Shown in pieces: positions 6,489 to 12,885 of a stretch of DNA of 22,530 bases. The stretch is taken from NCBI GenBank assembly GCA_043736515.1, contig JAYTCK010000037.1, positions 1 to 22,530 on the forward strand. Direction: 5' to 3'. The translations under genes were made by a program, and so were the position numbers. The stretch comes from MHLP01 sp043736515. GTDB taxonomy: Bacteria; Patescibacteriota; Minisyncoccia; Phycocordibacterales; UBA6899. Each line of letters starts with the position of its first letter. Within the stretch, counting starts at the first letter, position 1. The notes beneath the pieces were generated by a model, which searched no databases, was not told the DNA's origin, and saw only the letters and a program-made list of their open reading frames with translations.

Positions 6489-8165
6489 ATGAGCAATTTT
6501 AAAAAATATATAATTAACAACAATATGAATAATATAGAAAAACGTATGCAAGAACTCAAACCCAGCGGTCTTTCGGGTGGTGAAAAGGAACAAATTTGGA
6601 GTGCCATGGAAACACAGTTGTCCAGGCAGAAAAGTTTTTCTGTGCTTGATGGTTTTCCGACATTTAAAACAATTCGCCGTGTTAGCGTACCGCTCGTTGT
6701 TGCACTCGGCCTTATTTTGGGCAGTGGTGCGACTGTCTATGCACACGAAGCCGCGCTACCTGGAGATTTCCTCTTTCCCGTAAAGATTCAGGTTGAAAAG
6801 GCACAGATATTTCTCGCTCACTCTGAGAAAAAGGATGAACTTCGCATTAAATTTTCTGAAAAGCGCTTAAATGAAGTACGGATTATCGTGGCCTCATCTC
6901 CATCGGTTATGACAAGTACGGGAACCAGTACAACAGCTACGACTTCCTCAACTACTACAGGCACATCAACTACGCCAAACAAAAAAACCGTACGCACTGA
7001 GCGCGCTATTGCAGAAGCACTTAAAGCTCTTGAGGAAACGAAAGCCTCACTCGCACTTTCGGGCAGTGGCAGCGGAGTGCTTATTCTCGAAGATATTATT
7101 AATGAGTTGAAGGGTGTAGGCAACGGCACAGTGACAATCACCAAGGTTGCCATGAATGGAGGCAAGAAGCACGACAATGATGTTAAGATCCATGCAACTA
7201 TTACTTCAACCTCAACCGGCACAACTACAGCAAATACGGTTATGCGTGTGAAATTTGAAGAGAAAAAAAATGGCACAAAAATTGAAATAAAAACAAAGAG
7301 TACTTCTGACAATGACGACAGAAAGGAAGAGAAGGAAGAAAAGCATGAATCAAAAAATGATCGGGACGATGATGATGAAGATGACAACCGAGGTTCTAAA
7401 AAACATGATGATGACGACGATGACGACGAGGATGATGACAAGAAAGCGCGCATTTGTCACAAAACTGACAACGGAGCACACACAATTAACGTATCGGTAA
7501 AGTCAGCGCGTGCGCACATGAAGCATGGAGATAAACTTGGGGCATGCAGTGGGGGAACAGCCACGACTACTCCCGACACCACGCTCCCCACACTTACAAG
7601 TATTGCAGTGAATGCCACAGCCACAGGAGCTACTATCACGTGGGCAACCAACGAGAACGCAACAGGGAAGCTCTACCTCGGCACTACGTCACCTGTTACA
7701 ACAAACCGCGCTACTGACGCCGAACACACAACTCTTGTAACTAGCCACTCACTAGTACTGTCACCGCTCCTTCCAAGCACAACGTACTACTATGTCGTAG
7801 TGTCCAAAGATGCCAGTGGAAATAGCGCTACTTCAAGCATTGCAAGTTTCTCTACACCCGCACTACCGCCAGTGCTTGATACCACAGCACCTGTAATCTC
7901 CGGCATTGTCGCCACATCAATTGCCGGGACGACGACGATCAGCTTTGCGACAAATGAGTCTACTACGGGCCGCATCTATGTCGGTACAACAAATCCGCTG
8001 GTAATCGGTACCGCAACGAGCATGGCGCTATTAACTGCAACCACAACTCATAGTGCAATCTTTACCGGACTTGCAACGTCGACTACCCACTACTATGTTA
8101 TTGTTGCTAAGGACGCATCAGCAAATACCGCTACATCAAGTCAGGGAAGCTTTCTTGCAAACTAA
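6489..8165 (+). CDS. Membrane-anchored DUF5667-like protein with acidic linker and two Fn3-like domains
   Basis: 558 residues from ATG 6489; a second ATG at 6525 (MNNIEKRMQ) may be the real start. A cytoplasmic segment of ~60 residues precedes one membrane helix (about 66-84). Just outside is AALPGDFLFPVKIQVEKAQ (88-106), the typical beginning of a DUF5667 domain, which extends to about 215 around a Thr/Ser-rich insert (141-163). An Asp/Glu/Lys-rich low-complexity stretch (about 271-320) leads to a CHKTDNGAHTINV...HGDKLGAC motif (323-353) seen in secreted bacterial proteins. Two related Fn3-like repeats follow (about 362-455 and 464-556), both with ATNE and TTYYYVVV/THYYVIVA strands. The link to the sigma factor suggests an anti-sigma or envelope-sensing role; this is inference. 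Confidence 0.82.
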   Translation: MSNFKKYIINNNMNNIEKRMQELKPSGLSGGEKEQIWSAMETQLSRQKSFSVLDGFPTFKTIRRVSVPLVVALGLILGSGATVYAHEAALPGDFLFPVKIQVEKAQIFLAHSEKKDELRIKFSEKRLNEVRIIVASSPSVMTSTGTSTTATTSSTTTGTSTTPNKKTVRTERAIAEALKALEETKASLALSGSGSGVLILEDIINELKGVGNGTVTITKVAMNGGKKHDNDVKIHATITSTSTGTTTANTVMRVKFEEKKNGTKIEIKTKSTSDNDDRKEEKEEKHESKNDRDDDDEDDNRGSKKHDDDDDDDEDDDKKARICHKTDNGAHTINVSVKSARAHMKHGDKLGACSGGTATTTPDTTLPTLTSIAVNATATGATITWATNENATGKLYLGTTSPVTTNRATDAEHTTLVTSHSLVLSPLLPSTTYYYVVVSKDASGNSATSSIASFSTPALPPVLDTTAPVISGIVATSIAGTTTISFATNESTTGRIYVGTTNPLVIGTATSMALLTATTTHSAIFTGLATSTTHYYVIVAKDASANTATSSQGSFLAN

Positions 8166-8230
8166 CAGCAGGCGGTTTGCGACATTCAAGAATTTTGATA
8201 GGGTGGAGAAAGAAGTATTAAGGAATACAG

Positions 8231-8731
8231 ATGGATTTTCTCCACCCCCTGTCATATCTCACCCCCAAAGACCATGCTGAAATAGCGGCTGCAGGCACGT
8301 ATGAATCATTGCGCGATATCGCGATTCGCGTGCTCCATGCTATGCCCACCCAAGCCTCCATGGTGTGCGGCCCAATCTCTACTGGTGGTTTGGGTTCAAT
8401 CGAGGACAATCTCAGTCGTTTCAATCATGCCATTTCGCTCTTGGTGTCATGCAATGTGAACGTGTTCACTCAGATGCCATTTGAGGAAGCGATAAGAAGA
8501 ATTAGGGGGACTGAACTACCTTACCAAAGTGGCCTCACTCTTCTTGAGACCTTCTATCTACCGATATTCAGATCCGGACGTGTATCAAGGTTGTGCTTCC
8601 TTCCTGATTGGGAGACGTCACTTGGTACTAAATGGGAACATAAACAGGGGATAGAACTTCGACTTGAACTCACATATTTTCGAGATAACTTCGAATCGCA
8701 GGGGACCAACATCACGCTCCTCTTTAAATAA
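8231..8731 (+). CDS. Uncharacterised protein, possibly nucleoside deoxyribosyltransferase-like fold
   Basis: 166 residues. A CGPISTGG loop (46-53) after a hydrophobic strand, then SIEDNLSRFNHAISLLVSCNVNVFTQMPFEEAI, and later PDWETSLGTKWEHKQG (125-140), recall the layout of nucleoside 2-deoxyribosyltransferase/DUF4406-type folds. In those, a GPI/GPMT-like loop, an N..RF helix and a W..S.G...E segment build the active site. Substrate and reaction cannot be named. An AAGGAA ribosome site lies just before the ATG at 8231, and a bidirectional terminator starts right after the stop. A fully unrelated family remains possible. Confidence 0.7.
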   Translation: MDFLHPLSYLTPKDHAEIAAAGTYESLRDIAIRVLHAMPTQASMVCGPISTGGLGSIEDNLSRFNHAISLLVSCNVNVFTQMPFEEAIRRIRGTELPYQSGLTLLETFYLPIFRSGRVSRLCFLPDWETSLGTKWEHKQGIELRLELTYFRDNFESQGTNITLLFK

Positions 8732-8753
8732 AAAAAGGCCCATGGGCCTTTTT
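8732..8753. terminator. Bidirectional intrinsic terminator between convergent genes
   Basis: A 22-base near-perfect palindrome: A5-GGCCC (8732-8741), AT, GGGCC-T5 (8744-8753), followed by further Ts on the + strand. Flanking A- and T-tracts make it functional in both directions, serving the + gene ending at 8731 and the minus gene ending at 8766. Confidence 0.9.
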
Positions 8754-8765
8754 GTTTTGGAGGAT

Positions 8766-9038
8766 TTAGATATCGCGATCTTCTCTCATGAGGTTTTGTG
8801 CTGCACGCGCAGGAATTTCTCTTTTTGCAGCAGGACCAAGCTTTCTCTCAACATCAACACCACGACGACACTTGGGGCATCCTACAGAAAAAACTGATTT
8901 GTCATACGCCTCTTCTTCGGGGCTATGTCCTGCAGGAACTGGTCGTGTTGAGTGATCGACTTCGCTTAAATCAAATGAAAACTTTGTCGTGCAATGTTCG
9001 CAAATCACAATGCAACCTTCTTCCAGAATCTTGGGCAT
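8766..9038 (-). CDS. Small zinc-ribbon protein
   Basis: 90 residues with two CxxC knuckles, CEHC at 13-16 and CPKC at 54-57, separated by 37 residues that include an acidic stretch and HSPEEEAYDKSVFSV. This is a typical zinc-ribbon spacing. The C-terminal third is basic (RRGVDVERKLGPAAKREIPARAAQNLMRE) and could touch nucleic acid or ribosomes. The start is well supported: a GGAGG Shine-Dalgarno sits four bases before the ATG, one of the few strong ribosome sites in the window. It has its own promoter and shares a bidirectional terminator with the convergent gene. Exact function unknown. Confidence 0.8.
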   Translation of the reverse strand: MPKILEEGCIVICEHCTTKFSFDLSEVDHSTRPVPAGHSPEEEAYDKSVFSVGCPKCRRGVDVERKLGPAAKREIPARAAQNLMREDRDI

Positions 9039-9074
9039 CTCGCCTCCATGAAAAAGTAAGGACTGGCTGCTGTG

Positions 9075-9103
9075 AAATTAGCATTAAATATACTTTTCGT
9101 CAA
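9075..9103 (-). promoter_or_regulatory. Promoter of the zinc-ribbon gene
   Basis: Read on the minus strand, TTGACG (9098-9103) and TAATTT (9075-9080) are separated by 17 bases. This would give a leader of about 30 bases ending with the GGAGG ribosome site. Confidence 0.5.
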
Positions 9104-9123
9104 GTCCACCAATAAAAATAATT

Positions 9124-9645
9124 CTACGGATTTTTAATGTCTACAAGACACACCTCACAACCCTTTGTGATCTTGCGAGCCGCAAGATAAATCGATGCCA
9201 AAAGAAGTGCGAATGCAAAAGAGAGAATATACCAGCGATGGACCGCGAGGAAAAGAATGGTGTTAAAGCCAAGAAAGGAAAAAAGTGCACCCACACAAGT
9301 AGCGCACGACGCGGATGCGAACAGGGAAGAAACAACCCCTGAGAGAATTCCAGTACCACCAAGCACTGCTTCTTGTGCGGCACCTTTCTTGGCGGTGCGG
9401 AAAGCTACCCATTGGAGCCAAAGAGAAAGCCCACTCATGAAGGAGAGAGTTATGAGTATGATGTACTCATCCAAACGGTATAGTTCAGCCTGAAAAAGTA
9501 TTGAGTTTCCAGGAATATTGAATACGGGAATCGAAAACATCACGACAAAAAAAAGTATCGACAATACAAAGAAGCTCATCCAATTTTTTGGTGTACGCAA
9601 TCCTATCTGTATTCCCTGAGCAGTTGTACTGAATAGTGTCCGCAT
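9124..9645 (-). CDS. Small polytopic membrane protein with CxxC motifs
   Basis: 173 residues from the ATG at 9645; longer upstream frames overlap the preceding gene in another frame and are rejected. About five hydrophobic segments are seen (roughly 23-42, 60-80, 97-113, 118-136, 138-156). A CATC motif at 114-117 lies between two of them within GVVSSLFASASCATCVGALFSFLG, and a second pair, CEVC, is at 163-166 in the tail. Such membrane-embedded Cys pairs suggest metal transfer or thiol redox work, but I cannot name a family with confidence. It starts one base after the stop of the Asp-box protein gene, so the two are almost certainly one operon and probably cooperate. Confidence 0.75.
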   Translation of the reverse strand: MRTLFSTTAQGIQIGLRTPKNWMSFFVLSILFFVVMFSIPVFNIPGNSILFQAELYRLDEYIILITLSFMSGLSLWLQWVAFRTAKKGAAQEAVLGGTGILSGVVSSLFASASCATCVGALFSFLGFNTILFLAVHRWYILSFAFALLLASIYLAARKITKGCEVCLVDIKNP

Positions 9646-9646
9646 G

Positions 9647-10555
9647 TTATTTAAAAATTTGCACAAAATTGAGACCGCCGTCGATACTCTTCCAGATAGA
9701 ATTTGTATGAGTGATGACATACACTGTTCCAGGGTATTTTTTGACGTACGCAGCATGAAGTAGAGCTGCTCCACCAAAATCATGGGGAATGCTGGTCCAT
9801 GTTTTGCCGGCATCTACGCTCTGCGCTAACCCGTTCAGACGTTCGGAAAACACCAGCATGTGCTGATCGTTATTAGGGTCGATGGTAAACATACTGACAG
9901 CCCCACCCTCAAGCTGGGGCGATAGACTTTTCCACATCACTCCGCCGTCTTCGCTTATCAGTACACCCAGCTTATTTGGAGTTACGCCATAGACTTTTTG
10001 GGCATCGGTTGGTGATGCGATCAGAGAAACAAAAGGATTGTCGCTACTCACAATTTTCCATGTTGTGCCGCCATCCTGTGTTCGATACACCTTCCCTCCG
10101 AACCAGCCATAAAGCGTTTGGGGGTCTTGTAGACTGATTGCCATTGCATGAAAATCTACCGGACCGGATGGACTGCCGCCATCTGATATTTTTTGCCATG
10201 TGAGTCCCTTGTCTACTGATGTTTGCACGCCGAGATTGCCGCCTTGAGCGGGATGACCGCTTGTATAAAAAGTAGTGGCCAGAATTGGGTGCACGACAAA
10301 TCCCATGTAGTCGTCATGACTTTCGCCTACACGATGAAGATCTTTCTCATTGTTGAGTGCAAGGAGGCCATGGTGTGTGGCAATATAGAGTGTTGTGGAG
10401 TCGAGCACATCGACGGCAAGTCCATGTGCATGCGCGATGGTAACGGGGGAGACTGACGCTGCTGGTTGCGCAGCTTGCATCTGCTCTCTGTTCATAATCC
10501 CATATAGTCCTGCCATCACCACGATGATTCCAGCAAAAAATAATGTTTGTTTCAT
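9647..10555 (-). CDS. Secreted or membrane-anchored Asp-box (BNR) repeat protein, F510_1955-like
   Basis: 302 residues. An N-terminal hydrophobic segment (about 3-20) acts as signal peptide or anchor. The remainder is a beta-propeller-like fold marked by Asp-box repeats of the S.D.G.TW type: SVDKGLTW, TQDGGTTW, SEDGGVMW, SVDAGKTW and SIDGGLNF. The first blade carries HAHGLAVD and TLYIATHHGLL, followed by MGFVVHP and SGHPAQGGNLG, which match my memory of the F510_1955 family of uncharacterised BNR proteins. Sialidase-type catalysis should not be assumed, because Asp boxes are structural. The His-rich segments might bind metal. Its -10 box is so close that the mRNA probably begins at the start codon. 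It is co-transcribed with the CxxC membrane protein. Confidence 0.82.
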   Translation of the reverse strand: MKQTLFFAGIIVVMAGLYGIMNREQMQAAQPAASVSPVTIAHAHGLAVDVLDSTTLYIATHHGLLALNNEKDLHRVGESHDDYMGFVVHPILATTFYTSGHPAQGGNLGVQTSVDKGLTWQKISDGGSPSGPVDFHAMAISLQDPQTLYGWFGGKVYRTQDGGTTWKIVSSDNPFVSLIASPTDAQKVYGVTPNKLGVLISEDGGVMWKSLSPQLEGGAVSMFTIDPNNDQHMLVFSERLNGLAQSVDAGKTWTSIPHDFGGAALLHAAYVKKYPGTVYVITHTNSIWKSIDGGLNFVQIFK

Positions 10556-10561
10556 GCAGAC

Positions 10562-10567
10562 ATTTTA
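10562..10567 (-). promoter_or_regulatory. Extended -10 promoter giving a leaderless mRNA for the Asp-box gene
   Basis: On the minus strand TAAAAT (10562-10567) is preceded by TGG, an extended -10 element, and its last base is exactly seven positions before the A of the ATG at 10555. The predicted transcript therefore begins at the start codon. The -35 region is weak. Confidence 0.55.
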
Positions 10568-10603
10568 CCACAGCAATCACTTTGTATTAGGCTTACAATA
10601 AGG

Positions 10604-10632
10604 TTGATTGCTCCACGAAAAAATGGTATAAT
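10604..10632 (+). promoter_or_regulatory. Promoter giving a leaderless mRNA for the Hint-domain gene
   Basis: TTGATT (10604-10609), 17 bases, then TATAAT (10627-10632) preceded by TGG. The expected start, seven bases after the -10 box, is position 10639, the A of the ATG. It is divergent from the promoter at 10562-10567 in an 83-base spacer. Confidence 0.7.
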
Positions 10633-10638
10633 CCAAAA

Positions 10639-11580
10639 ATGTCTACAAAAGAAAGAAAAATCTTTATTGTCATCGGCTCTTTTTTTGCCGTATTGGCAGT
10701 CTGGGTTATTTTTTCCGTTGTAACAGCGCCTCCAAAATCTCCCGACTACGAAAACGGTATTGCCTGCACCATGGAAGCGAAGATGTGTCCTGACGGCTCA
10801 TCAGTAGGACGCATCCCACCTAATTGTGAATTTGCAGGATGTCCCGGGGAATACCCCGAACCAGCAATTCCGGGAAGAGGAAAGCCCATCCCCCCAGCTA
10901 TCCCGGCACCCGCATATGAAGGAGGAGGAAGTACTGAGGGAAACATGGTTGCGTGCACTATGGATGCAAAGATGTGTCCTGACGGCTCATATGTCGGACG
11001 CACAGCGCCAAATTGTGAATTCGCACCCTGTCCTCCTCTGGGGTCGCCGCACTCGAACACAGAGGGTAGCTGCAAAAGTGATAGCGACTGCGCAGGGGGG
11101 TATTCCTGTATTGATGCGTCACCGGTGATTCGCGAAGGTACGCAAAATTTACGCTGCTGGAAAGATGGCACACCAACACCAATTTGTCTTTCAGGTGAAA
11201 CGCGTATTGAGACACCCAATGGAGAAGTATTTGTAAAAAATATCCGAACGGGCGACACTGTCTTTAGTGTAAATAATAATGGAGGTAAGATTGCAGTATC
11301 TGTAATCATTTCCTCACATACCAAAGCACCGACCAATCATCGCGTTGTACATCTCAAACTCAATGATGGCCGCGAACTTTTTGTCTCACCGGGGCATAAA
11401 ATTGCCGACGGACGTACCCTCGGCTCGCTCCGAGTTGGTGACATCGTTTCGGGAGGAGTGGTAATCGAAGCGACACTCATTGCATATGACGAGGCATATA
11501 CCTACGACATTCTCCCCGAAAGTGCGAGCGGAACATATTGGGCGAACGGTGTGCTCCTTCAAAGTACAATAAAAAAATAA
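10639..11580 (+). CDS. Secreted Cys-rich protein with C-terminal Hint (intein/Hedgehog-type) domain
   Basis: 313 residues. A signal/anchor helix (about 8-29) is followed by two copies of a CTM[ED]AKMCPDGS motif module. Their cysteines are C43/C50/C63/C68 and C106/C113/C126/C131, joined by a Pro/Gly linker. A CKSDSDCAGGYSC segment (145-157) follows, then a Hint domain from Cys183 (ICLSGETRIETPNG, with VKNIRTGDTVFSV) through VSPGHKIADG (His253) and LGSLRVGDIV to YDILPESASGTYWANGVLLQS. Hint domains cleave the peptide bond before the first Cys. The C-terminal His-Asn of splicing inteins is replaced by Leu-Gln-Ser at the end, so cleavage or adduct formation without splicing is more likely. It acts outside the membrane; its target is unknown. 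Confidence 0.87.
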   Translation: MSTKERKIFIVIGSFFAVLAVWVIFSVVTAPPKSPDYENGIACTMEAKMCPDGSSVGRIPPNCEFAGCPGEYPEPAIPGRGKPIPPAIPAPAYEGGGSTEGNMVACTMDAKMCPDGSYVGRTAPNCEFAPCPPLGSPHSNTEGSCKSDSDCAGGYSCIDASPVIREGTQNLRCWKDGTPTPICLSGETRIETPNGEVFVKNIRTGDTVFSVNNNGGKIAVSVIISSHTKAPTNHRVVHLKLNDGRELFVSPGHKIADGRTLGSLRVGDIVSGGVVIEATLIAYDEAYTYDILPESASGTYWANGVLLQSTIKK

Positions 11581-11599
11581 TCCGCTTACGGCGGATTAT
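11577..11599 (-). terminator. Terminator, mainly for the minus-strand paralogue gene
   Basis: ATAATCCGC (11577-11585) pairs with GCGGATTAT (11591-11599), loop TTACG. On the minus strand the stem runs into a T-rich tract (the A-run at 11571-11577), as expected after the gene ending at 11604. On the + strand it overlaps the last codons of the Hint gene and has no good T-tract. Confidence 0.75.
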
Positions 11600-11603
11600 C
11601 GGG

Positions 11604-11885
11604 TTATTGTTGATGATACTTTTTGAGGTGATCAAAAATTGATTGTTCTGCAGCGTCTTTAATATTCAGAGCGCCATGGGTGCAAGGGTCCTGAAGGTGT
11701 CCCGTATGTTCGCATACTCCGAATTTGAAAGGGGCTTTTTCCGGATATTCGTGTTTAACCAGTGTAAGGACGTATTGACCCGGCTGTCCATCGTGAACAT
11801 TAAACGTGTAGATGCTGTGTGCATACATCACTTCAATCTTGGTGATGCGGAACGCTTTAGCGCGATCATATTGAGGGTCACTCAT
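11604..11885 (-). CDS. Uncharacterised 93-residue protein, paralogue 1
   Basis: 93 residues from the ATG at 11885, chosen because GGGAGAA sits just before it; the frame can be extended 27 residues upstream but without a ribosome site. It is a tandem paralogue of the next gene upstream (11974-12255). Shared features are A-[FL]-R-I-T near the start, YTF-x-V strands, L-x-KHE-[YF]-P, a C..H...DPC segment and an alternating helical C-terminus ending near KYH or KFH. The conserved Cys/His (CEHTGHLQDPC) hints at metal binding. No family recognised. It has its own promoter and terminator. Confidence 0.72.
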   Translation of the reverse strand: MSDPQYDRAKAFRITKIEVMYAHSIYTFNVHDGQPGQYVLTLVKHEYPEKAPFKFGVCEHTGHLQDPCTHGALNIKDAAEQSIFDHLKKYHQQ

Positions 11886-11916
11886 GTGGTTTCTCCCATT
11901 TGGAACTTCTAAATCG

Positions 11917-11944
11917 ATACTAAACAATGGAAAACATTTTGCAA
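11917..11944 (-). promoter_or_regulatory. Promoter for paralogue 1
   Basis: Minus strand: TTGCAA (11939-11944), 16 bases, TAGTAT (11917-11922). This gives a leader of about 25 bases carrying the GGGAGAA ribosome site of the gene starting at 11885. Confidence 0.5.
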
Positions 11945-11950
11945 GTAATA

Positions 11951-11974
11951 AAAAATAATCCGCCATTGGCGAAT
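11951..11974 (-). terminator. Terminator of paralogue 2
   Basis: Minus strand: ATTCGCC (11968-11974), loop AAT, GGCGGAT (11958-11964) with one G-T pair, then a T-rich tract (A-run 11951-11958 on +). The stem begins within the stop codon of the gene at 11974-12255. Confidence 0.7.
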
Positions 11975-12255
11975 CATTTGACCGTTTTCAGAAAATGAAA
12001 TTTATTATTATGCTCCGCGATGCTCCTCCACGCGGCATATTTAATCTCTTGCGATTCTTCCCCACATGGATCCTTTATGTGCGGACAACATTTTCCGTTC
12101 TCTTCAAAAAAGCCCTTCGGAAATTCGTGTTTCTCCAGCATGAGTAGGAATACTCCGTTAGAGTCTCTTACCCCAAAAGTGTACGTATGACCTTCCAACA
12201 TTACGGTAACGCTGGTAATTCGCAGCGCTTCATCTTTACTGTACTCACCAATCAT
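11974..12255 (-). CDS. Uncharacterised 93-residue protein, paralogue 2
   Basis: 93 residues, exactly the length of paralogue 1 and clearly related to it: EALRITSVTVMLEGHTYTFGV against KAFRITKIEVMYAHSIYTFNV, then LEKHEFP against LVKHEYP, and CCPHIKDPC against CEHTGHLQDPC. The start at 12255 is supported by an AAAGGAG ribosome site. It is soluble, with no membrane segment. The two genes face the same way, each with promoter and terminator, so the whole cassette rather than only the coding region seems to have been duplicated, and the copies have diverged well. Function unknown; conserved Cys and His residues suggest a metal site. Confidence 0.75.
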   Translation of the reverse strand: MIGEYSKDEALRITSVTVMLEGHTYTFGVRDSNGVFLLMLEKHEFPKGFFEENGKCCPHIKDPCGEESQEIKYAAWRSIAEHNNKFHFLKTVK

Positions 12256-12281
12256 TTCTGCTCCTTTAGTGTTCTTTATGT

Positions 12282-12311
12282 ATTATAGAGAACGTGAAGT
12301 GCCATATGCAA
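12282..12311 (-). promoter_or_regulatory. Promoter for paralogue 2
   Basis: Minus strand: TTGCAT (12306-12311), 18 bases, TATAAT (12282-12287), giving a leader of about 20 bases with an AAAGGAG ribosome site before the ATG at 12255. Confidence 0.65.
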
Positions 12312-12329
12312 TTAAAAGCAAAGCAAAAA

Positions 12330-12746
12330 TCAGACTTTTTCTATTGTCCACCTTGGTGAACCATTTTCAGGAAATGCCCAAAGGCCGAGCACGATAACAT
12401 CTATCGATGGATCGATCTCTTTTATTAGTTCCTGAAGGAGTGAAATACCATGGTGGATGTCATCGATATGCGTTTCTTTGGTTACGGGGTTTCCTGCGCA
12501 GTCTTCGTGTCCCACTATGCTTATCACGCGTGAGCCGTGATTCTGTATAGAAATTTCAAGTTTGCGCTTGAGCCAAGCACGCTTCTCATCGGTGAGCCCC
12601 AGCTCGTATGCGTCCATGCCGGGCTCGGTGATTGCATCAACATAATCCAGATGATAGCTTGCTTTCATCCATGCAATTGTGTACTCGATTGAGCGTCCGT
12701 CCATGCAGTTTACTGTTGTTCCAAATTTAAAATTTCCGACCGACAT
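12330..12746 (-). CDS. Compact beta-carbonic-anhydrase-like protein
   Basis: 138 residues from the ATG at 12746 (MSVGNFKF); the frame extends further upstream, but through a terminator. The zinc-site pattern of beta-carbonic anhydrases is present: CMDGR at 14-18 (Cys14, Asp16, Arg18) and GHEDCAG at 79-85 (His80, Cys83), with ISIVGH and VIVLGLWAF as the flanking beta strands. These enzymes interconvert CO2 and bicarbonate in the cytoplasm. It is much shorter than the usual ~200 residues and lacks the N-terminal helices used in dimerisation, so it may be a minimal or divergent member with another activity. It lies directly downstream of a SulP transporter on the same strand but is separated from it by two terminators. 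Confidence 0.78.
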   Translation of the reverse strand: MSVGNFKFGTTVNCMDGRSIEYTIAWMKASYHLDYVDAITEPGMDAYELGLTDEKRAWLKRKLEISIQNHGSRVISIVGHEDCAGNPVTKETHIDDIHHGISLLQELIKEIDPSIDVIVLGLWAFPENGSPRWTIEKV

Positions 12747-12791
12747 AGTATATGAATTATGAGTATAGGTGACAGTATAATCCTTTTTTTT

Positions 12792-12820
12792 AAAAGAAAA
12801 AACCCCTGAAGTGTTGGGGT
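12792..12820 (-). terminator. Second of two tandem terminators after the SulP gene
   Basis: Minus strand: ACCCC (12816-12820), 9-base loop, GGGGT (12802-12806), followed by a T-rich run (A-run at 12792-12802 on +). Confidence 0.65.
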
Positions 12821-12821
12821 A

Positions 12822-12849
12822 TAAAAAAGCGGCACAGAGTGTGCCGCTT
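12822..12849 (-). terminator. First terminator after the SulP gene
   Basis: Minus strand: AAGCGGCAC (12841-12849), loop ACTCT, GTGCCGCTT (12827-12835), then a T-run (12823-12828). A 9-bp GC-rich stem with a T-tract is a strong intrinsic terminator, 37 bases after the SulP stop. Confidence 0.88.
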
Positions 12850-12885
12850 AGAATCAACCGTATACGTTATGATAAGTTTAGTACT

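Noticed and set aside
7312..7446. The GAT/GAC-rich tract as a microsatellite or CRISPR-like repeat
   Set aside because: It is an in-frame acidic linker with mixed Asp/Glu/Lys codons, with no regular repeat unit or spacers.
6818..7453. A 211-residue minus-strand frame rich in Ser
   Set aside because: The poly-Ser runs are the reverse reading of the Asp codon tract (GAT/GAC) in the acidic linker of the DUF5667-like protein.
9646..9813. N-terminal extension of the CxxC membrane protein up to 9813
   Set aside because: The extension overlaps the end of the Asp-box gene in another frame, and the ATG at 9645 lies directly after that gene's stop with a sensible membrane-protein N-terminus.
12747..12857. 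N-terminal extension of the carbonic-anhydrase-like protein
   Set aside because: The extra residues are read from the two SulP terminator hairpins; the ATG at 12746 is right before the conserved first strand and CMDGR motif.
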